Below, piece by piece: positions 15,901-28,400 of a DNA stretch of 64,000 nt. Within the stretch, counting starts at the first letter, position 1. Each line of letters begins with the position of its first letter. The notes under the pieces were generated by a model. The model worked only from the letters and a program-made list of their open reading frames with translations. It was not told the origin of the DNA and made no database searches. The position numbers and the translations under genes are program-made. Source of the stretch: RGIG8748 sp045606045 (GTDB lineage Bacteria > Bacillota > Clostridia > UMGS1810); NCBI GenBank assembly GCA_045606045.1, contig JAZURE010000037.1, positions 1 to 64,000 of the forward strand. Direction: 5' to 3'.

Positions 15901-16746
15901 ATGAATTTTGGAAAACTCTTTCTTGTGGCAACACCCATAGGAAACCTTGAAGATATAACCATAAGAGCGATAAACACCTTAAAATCGGTTTCTCTTATTG
16001 CCTGCGAGGACACAAGACATTCGCTCAAGCTTTTAAATCACTTTGACATACGAAAACCCACCACAAGCTATTTTGAGCACAACAAAAAGGAAAAGGGCGA
16101 GTATATAATATCCGTTTTAAAGAGCGGTGAGGATGTGGCTCTTGTTACCGATGCGGGTACTCCCGCCATTTCCGACCCCGGTGAAGACCTTGTAAGGCTC
16201 TGCATAGAAGAGGGTATAAAGGTTGTCCCTGTACCCGGTGCGGCAGCACTTATAAACGCACTCATAATTTCGGGCATATCTACAGGCAGATTTTCCTTTG
16301 AGGGCTTTTTGTCCGTAAACAAAAAGAGCCGAAACGAGCACCTTACCTCTCTTTCAGACGAAAAGAGGACCATGATATTTTACGAGGCTCCTCATAAGCT
16401 TAAAAGAACTCTTTCGGATATGTATGAGGTGTTTGGTCAGAGAAAGATAAGCATTGTAAGAGAGCTTACAAAGCTTCACGAGGAGTGCATGGCAACCACA
16501 CTTAAGCAAGCCATAGCCTACTATGAGGAGAATGCCCCCAAGGGTGAATATGTCCTTGTGGTAGAGGGCAAAACCATAGAGCAGGAAACAGAAGAAAGAG
16601 AAAATAAGTTTAAAGACCTTACCATAAAGGAGCATATAGATATGTTAATCGGGTCGGGACTTTGCAAAAAGGATGCCATAAAGGAGGCGGCACTTCTTCG
16701 CGGTGTTTCCAAAAGAGAAGTATACAACGAGTACGAAAAGGAGTAA
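15901..16746 (+). CDS. rsmI: 16S rRNA (cytidine-1402 2'-O) methyltransferase RsmI
   Basis: A 281-aa tetrapyrrole-methylase-fold enzyme that 2'-O-methylates C1402 of 16S rRNA. Family blocks are LFLVATPIGNLEDITIRAI at the N-terminus, ACEDTRHSLKLLNHF, ALVTDAGTPAISDPGEDLV and VVPVPGAAALINAL, plus YEAPHKLKRTL. Length is the usual 280. It lies 11 bases after the TrmN6-like gene. Its C-terminal coding region contains the AAGGAG used by the next gene. Confidence 0.95.
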   Translation: MNFGKLFLVATPIGNLEDITIRAINTLKSVSLIACEDTRHSLKLLNHFDIRKPTTSYFEHNKKEKGEYIISVLKSGEDVALVTDAGTPAISDPGEDLVRLCIEEGIKVVPVPGAAALINALIISGISTGRFSFEGFLSVNKKSRNEHLTSLSDEKRTMIFYEAPHKLKRTLSDMYEVFGQRKISIVRELTKLHEECMATTLKQAIAYYEENAPKGEYVLVVEGKTIEQETEERENKFKDLTIKEHIDMLIGSGLCKKDAIKEAALLRGVSKREVYNEYEKE

Positions 16747-16751
16747 GAGAT

Positions 16752-17609
16752 ATGCAAAAGGATGGATTTATATACAAGGAAATGAAGCATTACAGGAGAA
16801 AGTATCTTGTAATAAATATAATATGCACACTTTTGTACCTTGCCTTTGCCATAGGGCGCTTCCCCTACATAAGAACACAGATGACGGGAGCCACTCCGCT
16901 TGATGCACAGAGGTTTTTGGAAGAGACGGATACAGTTGTAATAGACGAGGTTATAGAGCTTGGCAGAAAGGAAACCAAATCCCCCGACAACGCTTGCTAC
17001 AAAAGCGAAAGCTACTGGCAGGATAACCGCTATTACTACACTGCGGATATATCGGATATAGCCGATACGGGCAAGGCGTTTACCTCCGAGGTAGACATGG
17101 GCACAGGTACTGTGCAGGAGATAGAGGTATACAGAGTGTATGTGGCGCACATAGAGGACAGAGCCGTAGCCCTGCTTGCAAATTCTTCATGGGTGCCGTC
17201 AAAGAGGGTATCGGGATATATGGCAGAGCTTTCCAGACCTGTAATGGCAAAGATATCGGAAACTCTCACCGAGGGAGACCGTCTTGAAATCGGAAACTAC
17301 ATGCTCGATATACGAGGTGTGGAGATGGATACCGAAAACACTGATTTTGCATGCTTCTGGATATTTATGCTTCTTCTTATATTCCTGTGGGCAAAGCTTA
17401 CAGTGCATTACATGAAGCCTCACCTTACCCCAACATACCGCCAGCTTGTAAAGTACGGCGATGTGTACACCGTGGAGGATGATATAAACAGTCAGCTTAA
17501 AAAGGAGAGCGTATATCGAGAAAAAGGAAAAACCATACTCGAGGATTATATATTGTACAGGGGTACTTTTAAACACGAAATAAAGAGAAACCATATGGCA
17601 CGACATTAA
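16752..17609 (+). CDS. Two-span membrane protein of unknown function
   Basis: A 285-aa protein that I do not recognise. One hydrophobic segment lies near residues 20-38 (YLVINIICTLLYLAFAIG) and another near 195-215 (FACFWIFMLLLIFLWAKLTV), with a 150-residue region between them that is probably extracellular and a basic cytoplasmic tail of about 65 residues. The ATG at 16752 uses AAGGAG inside the rsmI 3' end; an earlier in-frame start would lie within rsmI. It ends before a terminator at 17698. A membrane sensor or transport accessory is possible, but nothing specific supports either. Confidence 0.7.
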   Translation: MQKDGFIYKEMKHYRRKYLVINIICTLLYLAFAIGRFPYIRTQMTGATPLDAQRFLEETDTVVIDEVIELGRKETKSPDNACYKSESYWQDNRYYYTADISDIADTGKAFTSEVDMGTGTVQEIEVYRVYVAHIEDRAVALLANSSWVPSKRVSGYMAELSRPVMAKISETLTEGDRLEIGNYMLDIRGVEMDTENTDFACFWIFMLLLIFLWAKLTVHYMKPHLTPTYRQLVKYGDVYTVEDDINSQLKKESVYREKGKTILEDYILYRGTFKHEIKRNHMARH

Positions 17610-17635
17610 TGGGAATGTAAAACAAAGCGCAGAGC

Positions 17636-17832
17636 GCTTATAGGCTATGGCTTTAATTTGATTCGGTGTTAAACAACAAAAGAACAAAATTTATGTAGAA
17701 ATCTGCTTTGGGCAGATTTCTTTTTTGTCTTTAGCCTATAAGCTATAAGCGAACTTCACCTCTCGCTGTATCTATATACAGCTTCGGGTATCCCTCGCAA
17801 GGCAAGCTTTGCTCGGTTCAGTTCGCTTATTC
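17636..17832. terminator. Terminator inside nested inverted repeats
   Basis: A clean terminator, GAAATCTGC/GCAGATTTC (17698-17720) with a T-run, sits inside an outer inverted repeat: CTTATAGGCTA near 17636 faces TAGCCTATAAG near 17735. A second cruciform follows, AAGCGAACT facing AGTTCGCTT (about 17748-17832), with GCTGTAT/ATACAGC inside. The rest of 17610-18003 has no ORF I can support and no clear promoter. Confidence 0.6.
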
Positions 17833-18003
17833 TGCATCTTTTTTTACATCCCCGTACTATTTGCAACACTTTGGGGACGGGGCAGTTTTTGTTGCATTTT
17901 TCTTTGTAACACTTTTTTGGGTAAGCACATAATATATATCGAACACTTAAAAACGGCATCCTTGTATAAAAAGCAAGCATGCCTGCTATTGGGAGGAATT
18001 ATA

Positions 18004-18552
18004 ATGGGTGAAAAAGTGCTTTCCGGTTGCAATTCGTCTTGCTCATGCAATAACAATTCAAACGCAAATTGCAACGGCGGTAATACCTGCATAGAAACCA
18101 AAAAAGTCTATGATTCTTGCAGGGACAAAGAATGTATCGAAAACTTAAGAGTATATCTGACAGAACAAGGTCAGTGCCTTGTAGACAGAGCAATAAACGT
18201 AAAGGCTAAAAAGGCAGAAATCATCTGGATATATTCGGATGTTGAGCCTGTTCAGTTCAACCGCGGGTACTACAGCGTGGACTTAAGATTCTTCTTCCGC
18301 ATTACTCTGGATGTGTTCACAGGTATGGGAAGACCCTGCACGGTAGAAGGTCTCGCCGTATTTGACAAAAAGGTTATCCTCTTTGGCTCCGAGGGCAATG
18401 CAAAGACCTTCAGCTCCAAGTATAAATTTGACGGTGCCGATGTACAGCTCTGGCAGAAAAACAATCTGCCCGAGGCACACATTGATGTGTGTGCCAACAA
18501 AGATGGAGAAATCCTGGCTATTATACACAAAACTTGGTGTTTCGACACCTAA
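18004..18552 (+). CDS. N-terminal part of a split cysteine-rich protein gene
   Basis: An ORF of 182 aa. Residues 1-159 (cysteine- and asparagine-rich start GCNSSCSCNNN, then VYDSCRDKECIENLRVYLTEQ and a beta-rich core with VEGLAVFDKKVILFGSEG) look like the first half of a clostridial protein whose second half is encoded at 34560-34943. At 18474-18481 lies GGCACACA. The same eight bases, in the same codon phase, occur at 34562-34569. Joining there gives QLWQKNNLPEAH followed by TEVVDPIALGARI in one frame, an intact 283-aa protein. The last 24 codons before the stop would then belong to the inserted DNA. GGGAGGA precedes the ATG. The function is unknown to me. Confidence 0.75.
   Translation: MGEKVLSGCNSSCSCNNNSNANCNGGNTCIETKKVYDSCRDKECIENLRVYLTEQGQCLVDRAINVKAKKAEIIWIYSDVEPVQFNRGYYSVDLRFFFRITLDVFTGMGRPCTVEGLAVFDKKVILFGSEGNAKTFSSKYKFDGADVQLWQKNNLPEAHIDVCANKDGEILAIIHKTWCFDT
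18474..18498. other. Putative left attachment site (attL) of a 16-kb intervening element
   Basis: GGCACACA (18474-18481), then TTGATG, then TGTGTGCC (18488-18495) and AAC. The core is shared with 34562-34569. If the 16,088 bp between are excised, the circle junction would read GTTGGCACACA-TTGATG-TGTGTGCCAAC, a perfect 11-bp-arm palindrome. Its GTT comes from the distant right end (34559-34561). Symmetric sites are typical of serine recombinases. Confidence 0.65.
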
Positions 18553-18557
18553 AGCTA

Positions 18558-18586
18558 TTGACATTTCAGGGGTAAAATAGTACAAT
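18558..18586 (+). promoter_or_regulatory. Promoter of the surface-protein operon
   Basis: TTGACA (18558-18563), 17 bp, TACAAT (18581-18586). It lies 59 bases upstream of the 18646 gene and inside the proposed element, directly after the stop of the split gene's first half. Confidence 0.82.
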
Positions 18587-18645
18587 GTAGTATGTATAAT
18601 TGTTTATAGTGTACCTTTGTACCCTTTTCGCATAAAGGAGACGCC

Positions 18646-19425
18646 ATGAAAATTAAAAAAACAGCTAAAATCGTATTGTTTTCCGTGTTGGGAATTGTTT
18701 TTGCAATTCTCATCTTTCTGGGAATTCGCTATAAAGACACAGTTAAGCTTGTGTTTAACTGGGACAACATTGTTTCCTTTGTTAATTCTCAGCGCTACAG
18801 CGGTGATGAAATAGAAGACAAAATGCAGGAAAACAAAAAACAAATGGAAGAAATAGCCCAAAAAGACCCGAACATAAACATCCGGGGCGACTTAACCGAA
18901 GAGGAAGCCAAAGCATTAAAGAACGGGCTTATTACTCAGGATGAGGCAGTTGCCATAGTAAAGGGCGACACCACTCTTAAAGAAATTCTTTCTAAAAAAG
19001 AAGAAAAGAAAGAGGATGAAAAAGCGGATGAAAATCCATCCGAAGAGACTGTCCCTAAACCTCAGGAGGGTGCACCAAAGCAGGACAGAGCATCCGAAAT
19101 CATAGCCGAGCTTTATGTTTTGCAGGCAGACTTTATAACAAGGCTTGAGGCAGTAGGCGACAGAGCATACGAGGACTACAAGGCACAGAACTATGACCGT
19201 TCCAAGGTTATGGATATAGTAGAAAGCTACACGGGCGAGGTCAACAAAATGGAGCGCGAGTGTGACACAAAGGTCAGGGGGCTTCTCACCGAGCTTGAAA
19301 CGGAGCTTACTAAAACAGGCGGCGACATTTCTGTAGTAAAAGAAATCCGCAAGTATTATTATGATGAAAAGAGCCTAAAAAAGACATATTACCTAAACAA
19401 ACTAAACGATGAAGATTACAAATAA
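18646..19425 (+). CDS. Membrane-anchored coiled-coil protein preceding the giant SLH protein
   Basis: A 259-aa protein without a family I can name. Residues 7-27 (KIVLFSVLGIVFAILIFLGI) are a membrane anchor. The rest would be outside the cell. A charged segment at about 55-160 includes a lysine/glutamate-rich stretch (KKEEKKEDEKADENPSEE) with proline, followed by helical coiled coil to the C-terminus. AAGGAG precedes the ATG. The giant SLH gene starts 20 bases after its stop, so the two are co-transcribed from the promoter at 18558. An assembly or anchoring role for the SLH protein is plausible from position only. Confidence 0.75.
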   Translation: MKIKKTAKIVLFSVLGIVFAILIFLGIRYKDTVKLVFNWDNIVSFVNSQRYSGDEIEDKMQENKKQMEEIAQKDPNINIRGDLTEEEAKALKNGLITQDEAVAIVKGDTTLKEILSKKEEKKEDEKADENPSEETVPKPQEGAPKQDRASEIIAELYVLQADFITRLEAVGDRAYEDYKAQNYDRSKVMDIVESYTGEVNKMERECDTKVRGLLTELETELTKTGGDISVVKEIRKYYYDEKSLKKTYYLNKLNDEDYK

Positions 19426-19444
19426 GGCAAGGAGGAGATTGCAG

Positions 19445-22400
19445 ATGAAATTTTCATTCAAACTTGTTACAACACTTATAGCAGTCATTCTTACGGTGTG
19501 CTGTATTGCAACCGTGTTTGCTGCAGCAGATGTAACAAGCTTTACAGACTTCCCTGCGGGAAGCTGGTCCGATGCCGCCTTAAGAGCAGGCGTAAACAAC
19601 GGACTTATCCAAGGAAAAGGAGATGGCACAATAGCCCCCAAGGATTATATCACAAGGGCTGAAACTGCCACAATAATAAATCGTGCATTCGGTGCCACCG
19701 TGAGGGCAGACATATCGCAGTATACCGATGTTTCTCCGTCCAAGTGGTATTATGCCGAGATGCAAAAGGCAGTCAATATGCGCACGGTTGAGGGCGTAAG
19801 CTCCACAAAAATCAACCCCGAAGGATACATAACAAGAGAGCAGGTGTTCACCATACTTGCAAGGGCTCTTGTGCTTTCCGATGCAGACGAATCCAAGCTT
19901 ATGACCTTTGCGGACGAAAGCTCTGTTTCGTCATGGGCACGCGGCTACACAGCGGCACTTGTAAACCGCGGTTATGTAAACGGTAATACCGAAAACAGAT
20001 TAAAGCCCAAGGATTATATAACAAGAGAAGAATTTGCCCAGGTAATGCATAATATATTCAAGCAGTATATAAACGGGTATAATTCTGTTCTTTCCGATGC
20101 AACCCTTGGCACCACAGTGGTAAGAACTCCTAATCTTACTTTAAAGAATCTTGTTATAAACGGCGACCTCATCATAGCAGATGGTGTTGGACGCGATAGT
20201 ATCACACTGGAAAATGTCAAGGTTTCGGGAAGAATTCTCTTCCGTGGTGGTGGCACAGCCAAACTTACCAAGACCACAGTCGGAGAATTTGTAATCATCC
20301 ATGATGTTAACGGCGTAGTAAACTTCCAGAACTACGAAAGCGAGTCAGTGTTCAAAGACCACATCCAGAGCACTAAAGCCACATTCTTAAAGAAGCCCAC
20401 AGGCGGCGGCTCAAGTATATCCCGAGAAGAAGTGTACACCATAACCTTTGACGGAACAACATATTATGTATCCAAGGGCGGAAAACTCGGCGATGCCAAG
20501 GCAGAAGAAGACGGCACCAAGCTTTCCGACGCTATAGCAAATTACAAGCCCGAAGCGGGATATACCAACAAGGGCTTTAAGGATAAGGCTACAGGAAAGG
20601 ACATTGACCTTGATGCAGAAGCTCTGGGCGATGTGGATATTGAGCCCATAGATGAGCTCACTGTACTCTATGCCATATACAATGCCAACGGCGGTACCAT
20701 GAACGGTGCATCTGTTTATAAGGATGAAGATTACCCCTTCGATAAGCTTACATCCTACACTCTCCTCGCAACTATACCTGTATGGACAGGCGAAGGCAAT
20801 TATACATTTGCAGGATGGTACATAGATAAGACCACACAGGAAATTGTAACAACCATTCCTGCGGGACAGGTTGCTGATGTAACCCTTTATGCAAAATGGG
20901 TGCCGTATTCAACCCTTACATTTAAGTACAACAGCGCAAAGTCCGACGAGGACACCGTGGCTATAGATGTGGTAATAGATAAGCTTCCTTACGGAGTAGA
21001 TGCTATTACATATATTGATGCCGAGTATTCATTCCTTAAGGACGGAACCTCGCAGAAAGCAGAGCTTACTTATCACAAGGTAACTTCTGCACATGGCGGC
21101 ACACTCATTGGAACAGAGAGCAAAATCACTCTCGACGGTGTAAGCATAACTGCGGGCGGTACACTTTTTACCATAGAGTTTACCAAAGCAAAGGACTATG
21201 CAGAAAATGTTAAATTCGATTTTGGCACCGTTACTATAAAAGAGAACGGCGAAACCGTTACACAATACAACAAAAAGTCTGCCGTTATAAATGCTCTTAC
21301 GGGCTTGCAGACACACAGAATAGAATTTAATAATAAGACATATATAGTGTATGAAAACGAAAAAATCGGCGATGCCAGACAAGAGGGCAACGAGAGCTAT
21401 ACACTCGCTGATGCATTCACAGATTACATAAGCGGTCTGGATGATGAAATATACATATTCAATGGCTTCGTAGATGCCGACAACAAAGACAAAGAGGTAA
21501 AAGCGTCTGATGTTGTCTCCTCGGGAATGACACTTACAAAGATTGTTGCAGATGTCGACCTCATAAAGTTTGATGTAACCTACAACGCAGGCGAGGGTAC
21601 TGTAAACGGCAAGAAGACATACACAGTTGAAAATGCTTTCGATTACGAAACAGCATACACCCTGCTTGATGAAAACAAATTGGCTCTTGTGTACGAAGGC
21701 TATGAATTTAAAGGATGGTATATGCAAAGTGACCCTTCCAAAAACATAACCGAAATAGCCAAGAATACAAAAGGCGATGTAACAGTTTATGCCAAGTGGG
21801 AACCTATAAAATACGATGTAACCTACGATGCACTCGCAGGTGTATTTGATGACGGCAAAAGCACATATAAGGACGAGGATGCATATGACGCAGATACAGA
21901 TTACACCGTAAAGGCTCTTGTTCCCAAGAGAGACAGCTATGTTTTTGCAGGCTGGTATTTCGATAAGGATACATGGCTAAAGCCCGCAGGAAGCACGATA
22001 TCCAAAAACACTAAGGCGGATGTAACTCTTTATGCAAGATGGGAGCCGAATGTAAACCTTACATTCGTGTACAACAGCGCAAAGTCCGACGAGGATACCG
22101 TAGCAATAGATGTAGTAATGGATAAGCTTCCTTACGGAGTAAGCGAGATTGACTATATCGATGCAGTGTACTCTTTCGTAAAGGAAGGCACTGATGTCAA
22201 AGCTGAACTTGCTTATGATAAGGTAACCTCTGCGCACGGCGGTACACTAAACGGCTCAGACGGCAGAGTTACTCTCGTCGGTGTAAGCATAAAAGCGGGC
22301 GGTACGCTCTTTACAATAGAATTTACCAAGGCAAAAGACTATACCGATAATGTAACCTTTGCCTTTGGCGATGTTGTTATTAAGGAAGACGGCAAGGCGG

Positions 22401-25400
22401 TAGAAGGTTACAACAAGAATTCTACTACCATAAATGCACTTACAGGTCTTCACAAATATGAAATAGAATTTAACGAAAAAACCTACTTGGTGTACGAGGG
22501 CGAAACAATCGGCGATGCCAAGGCAAAGGATGGCACCAAGCTCTCTGATGCACTTAAAGATTACGAGGATAATCTTGACGACGAAATATACATATTCAAT
22601 GGTTTCGTAGATGCCAACGATGAAAGTAAAGAGGTAAAAGCGACTGATGTTGTCTCCTCGGGAATGACACTTAAAAAGATTGTTGCAGATACCGACCTTG
22701 TAGAGTTTGATGTAACCTACGACGCAGGCGAAGGTACTGTAAATGGTAAGAAGGCTCATACAGTTGAAAATGCTTTCGATTACGAAACAAAGTATACCCT
22801 TTTGGGCGAAGACAAACTCAATCTTGAATATGAAGGCTATAAGTTTGACGGATGGTATATGCAAAGTGACCCCTCCAAAATCATAACCGAAATAGCCAAG
22901 AACACAAAGGGCGATGTAACAGTATACGCCAAGTGGCAGATAATAGAATACGATATAATTTATAATGCCAACGGGGGTATATTTGACGGTGAAGGAGCCA
23001 CGATCACTAAAGATAAGGTACACACCGTAGAAGATAAGCATGCTATAGATAAAAACCTTATCCCCACAAGGGATGGTTATCTCTTCGCGGGTTGGTATAA
23101 GGATGCACAGGCAACCCAACCTGTAGGCGATACCGTAAATTACTTACCCTCGAATAAGACAGAAACAAGCATAACAATATATGCAGGCTGGACCAAGGTT
23201 TACAAAATCACCCTTGCTGGAAAGGACTACACCAAAGATTACATCTTGGAAGAAAACAAGAAATTTTCTGAACACGATGAACTTTCCAAAGCTATGCAGG
23301 CGGTAATAGATGCCCAGCCAAACGGCAAGAAAACAGTGTTTACAGGCACCTATCATAATGTATCAGAAACAGTGACCCTCGATACAAAGGCAACTGCAGA
23401 CATGACGGTAACATATGAATATGTTGCTATCCCCTATGCCGTAGAATATAACTTAAACAACGGTATTTTTAAGCAGGGAGTTAACGAAGCTTCCTTTAAG
23501 ACCTATACCGTAGACAAAGCACTTACCCTGCCCACAGCGGAACATGTATACAAATCAGATGCCGAAAATGATTATGATTTCAAGGGTTGGTATGATAACG
23601 AACAGCTCAGCGGCGAGCCGATTACAGAGATTCCCGCAGGACAGACAGGACCTAAGACATTCTGGGCAAAGTGGGAAGCTAAACCCAAGCAGGGACTCGG
23701 CTTCTTTGCAGGCGAAAGGGACGAGGATGCCAACACCGCAGTAATGTACATGACACTTACCGAAGTTCCCTACGATATAGACGAGCTTGCTTATATCGAG
23801 CTTGATTATTGGTACGGCACACAGATTTCCCCCTTCACACGCAATCTGCCCTTCAGATTTGTGAGCGCTGAGCCTTTGTTCGAGGCAGAGAGCTTTGAGG
23901 CAAGGGATGGCAAGGTAATCTGGTCGAACCACACCAAACCTATAACCACTGCTGAGCTTAAGGCTAACGGCGGTAAGCTCTTTAAGCTTGTGTTTGAGTT
24001 CAATGAGGATATTTCGGGTAAGCGTATATTCAAATACACAGAGAACGGAACTGTTCTTAAAGCTAAGGACAATACGCAGTCCACAAAGTATGAAATATTC
24101 GACGGTTCAATTCCTTTTAATGTAACATATTCCATAATTACATATGAACAAGACATCACCAATGATTACAATGCTGTGCCTACCTACACAGAGTCATACA
24201 CAACAGGCAGAGCAGAGGAAGATATGCTTGTTAACTACAATGTCACCAAGGAAGGCTTTACCATAGACGAAAGCAAGTCCAATTTAAGCGGTAAAAACGA
24301 CGGTACTCTTGAAATTGTAGTTTACTACAACAGAAATAAGTACACCGCGGAATTTAACGGCGATGTGTACAATTTCCTCCACGGACATAAGCTTCTCGGA
24401 AGCGACGGCAAGCAGGGCACAGCCCTTAAAGCGGCTCTCCAAGCACACTCACAAAACACCGAGGAGGGCTATGAGTGGACATACACCACAGATACAGGCA
24501 TAACACTTGATCTTGAAAAGGATTATGATGTTACAAAGAGCCTGAAAATTTCTGCCGAATATGGACTCAAAAAGTATGACATCATATACTACACCTCCGC
24601 TACGGAACCCTTTGTTCCCGAAGGCGCAGAGACCACGTACACAACGGATAAGGAGTATATCCTGCCCAGACCTGAAAAGGAAGGCTTTGATTTCGTGGAT
24701 TGGTACGACAACAAAGATTTCAACGGCACACCCATAACCAAAATCGAAAAAGGATCTACAGGCACCAAGAAGTTCTGGGCTAAGTGGGTGAGAACGGGTG
24801 AAGCAGTCCTCAAATTCACACACGAAAATAACGAGGAGCAGAAAACCATTACGGTTAAAGTAGTACTCACCAACATTCCCAAGAATATAGATAATCTTGC
24901 AGCTATTGAGATACACTATACACAGACTCCTTCCTATCTCAAATGGGATAAGGCAACAAAGAGTGCAACCTTCGGCGGGACATTTATACACAACAACAAA
25001 GACGGAGTACTCACATGGTACAACGAAAATGACTCTATCACACCCGAAGAGCTTAACGAAAAAGGCGGAGTGCTCTTCACCATAGTATACCCCTATGATG
25101 AGTTCCCCTCTGTCGAAGAGATAATCCTTAGCTATAATAAAGATAAAACAACACTTGCATCCTCTGACTTTAAAGAGGGAACAGGCTATAAGCTGGAAGA
25201 TGGCAAAATTACATTTGCCAAGACCTGCGTCATAGACTTTAACGAAACAAAGTATTTTGTAACCGCGGGAGGAAATCTCGGTGATGCAAAGGCAACAGAC
25301 GGCACCAAGCTTTCTGATGTAATGGCAAATTACAAACCCAAAGCAGGATATGAAAACAAAGGCTTTAAGATTAAGGGCACAGAAACCAAAGTTGATGCCG

Positions 25401-28400
25401 ACACTATAGTTACAGACAGCATGGATATAGAACCTGATGATGAAATTATATATTATAGTGTTACCTACGATGCCGGAGACGGTGAATTTGCCGATGGCAA
25501 ACATACAGTTGTTGAAGAAAAAGCATATACAGTAGAAAAAGACTATACTGTAAAAAATCTCACTCCCGAAAGAGAAGGTTATGATTTTGCAGGCTGGTAT
25601 TATGATGAGGGCAAATGGCAGGAGCCTGCTCCTGCAGGAAGCACAATATCCAAAGAAACCATGAAAAACATAACCCTGTATGCTAAGTGGGAAAAAATCG
25701 ATGATGAACCCGACGTGTTCACCGTAACCTTCTACGAGGGTACAACCGATAACAAGGGCAGTATTGAGGTAAAATCAGGAGACGTTGTAACAGAGTCACA
25801 GGTAAAGGAAAAGTTTGGCTCTCCTGATAATTACAATAAACAAGAGGGTTATACCAACAGCGACGGTATAGTACACGAGATTTCTCCCGAGCTTTGGTAC
25901 AAGGACGGAGACGACTGGAAGATATTCGTGCCCGACAAGGTAAAGATTGTAAAGGATACAGATGTATACCTTCTCACAAGATATGTGGCAGCATATTATG
26001 ATACAGACTTTGAGTTCAGAGGTATCAAGCTTCCTCAGAAGGAAATCGTAATTCCTTACGATTCCAATACCGACCTTTGGGAATCCGCAATGGATACCCT
26101 TACCAAAACAAGAGATGTTGTTGCAAGTACTCTTTACGATGTAGAGTACGCGCTGGATGTGGATCTGTTCTCTGCTATGCTCGAAAAGGCGGCAAAGACC
26201 GGCATTGTAGACGAAGACGGCAACATCTTAAATCCCGAGGTTCCCGTTCCGCTTCATAAGCTTCTTACAGAAGAGCTTATTATGAAGCAGATCGATAACT
26301 ATATCGATGCAAACATAAACAACGAGGAATTCATTGCAGAAATCCTAAGAAATGATACCGTTGTAAACATGCTCCTCGAGGACGAGGGCATCCGCAACAA
26401 GGTGCTTAGCGATGAATCCATGAGAAACAAGCTTCTTACAACCGCTACTATCAAAAATATTATCAAAAGTGGAAACAAGCCTGATGGCTCCAACATTATC
26501 ATAGATTATGTTATTACAAACCAGACTTTTAAGGATAAATTTATCGGAAGTCAAGCTCCCTTTGATTATATCGTTGATGACCTTAAGGCGCTTTATGATA
26601 AGAACGAATATCACGATATGATTCTCGATGCGTGCGTTGAGTTTGTAATAGATGTTTACTTTGAGAATACGGTTTCCGCACCGGAGCTTATAACTTACAT
26701 TGATGGAGTTCTTGACGACGATGATTTCATTGCAGACATAGAGTCTAAGCCCGAGCTTCGCTCACTGTTCAGGGATGAACTCAAAATACTTCTTACAGAC
26801 CTCGACAAGCCCGAAACTTCAGCTGATACCAAGAAAGAGGTTTATGAGACTATCCGCGCCAGCGACACTATGATAGATGCAATAATAGATGCTATTCTTA
26901 AAAACGATCACATCATGGATGACATCATGAGTGAATTGAAGACAGACCTTGCATCCGCAAACTCTAAATACAAAGATGTTGTTATAACTACTGTAAAAAC
27001 AGAGTTTAGCAAGCAAGGCTCTGCGCTTAAGTCACAGATTATAGAAGCAGTTAAGGACGATCTTGAGCTTGGCTCGGCTTCTGTACTGAGAGGTACTGTT
27101 ATAGAAGCAATTACCAAGGATTTTAACTCCGATGAATCTCAGCTAAAGGGTATTGTTATAACTACTGCCAAAACACAAATCACAACACCGAATTCACCCT
27201 TAAGAAATTCCATACTTACTGAGGCAGTGACAGCCGGCAGTGCTATCGAAGGATATGTTAAGGACTATGCGAGCAAAAATGATAGCATTAAGGATGAAAT
27301 CAAGCCTCTCGTAAAGGAAAATGACGAGGTTAAGACCCAGGCACAATTATGGATAAGTACAAATGTTTCGTCTGTTAACGGCGATATCAAGAGTGCAGTG
27401 CTTAAAAATGAAGATGCTCTTATAATTGCCATCAAGGAGAGTGACCCCTCAATCTCAGATGATGATGCGAAAACATATGCAAAAGAGTATGTTTCAAACG
27501 AGATAGATGACAATGCGAAAGCAGAAATAGAGGGTAAAATAAATGACTTCTTTGCAGACGATACAAAGGTTCGCACAATGATAGAGAAAAACTTTGATAC
27601 CTTCTACAATGCTTCCTACGATACACTCTTTGATAAGCTCTATGCAGACCCCGAAGTATTCGATAAGGCATACGCAAGCTATGTATCTGATTCTGCTAAG
27701 CTTGCAAGTGCGTTCGATAAGTATGTTGGCGAAGGAAACAACTTAGAAACCGCGGTGAATAAGTTTATAGAAAACACAGATAACCTGGCTCAGGCTATAG
27801 AAATATTTGTAGACACTGCAACGGACACCGACATTGAAGAGGCTGTAAATACTTATATAGCAGACGATGACAACCTCATATCTGCTGTAAATACCTACAT
27901 TGCAGACCCCGACGGCTTAACCGCAGTAACCAACATCTTTAAGAGCGACAAAGCCAACTTAAAGACAGCTTTCAAAACCTACATTGCAGATGATGGCAAC
28001 CTTGGCGATGCAATACACATATTTGCAGGCGATAAAGATGTATTTGATACCTTCTATGAGGATCATCTTGGCCCCAATGCAACTAACTCCGACACCTTTA
28101 ATGCACTCTTTGAGTCGTACTATCATACTCATGTTCACGAAGTGGCAGAAAAGGCTTGGAATAATAAAGACCTCCATGATCTTGTAATGACATATGTCCG
28201 CACGTACACCAATAAGATGGTACAAGAGTATACAAGCGGCGAACTTGCCGCAAAAAATGAGGACCTTGCAGATACTATATATAAGCTCTTGCACGAGCAG
28301 TTCCCGGATGTTATAAGGCAGAAGTACTACGAAGAAGGCTCTACCATAAAGGCAAGTGTAGACCTCCTCATCGAAGAAGAGGGAACAAAGCTCATTAAGC

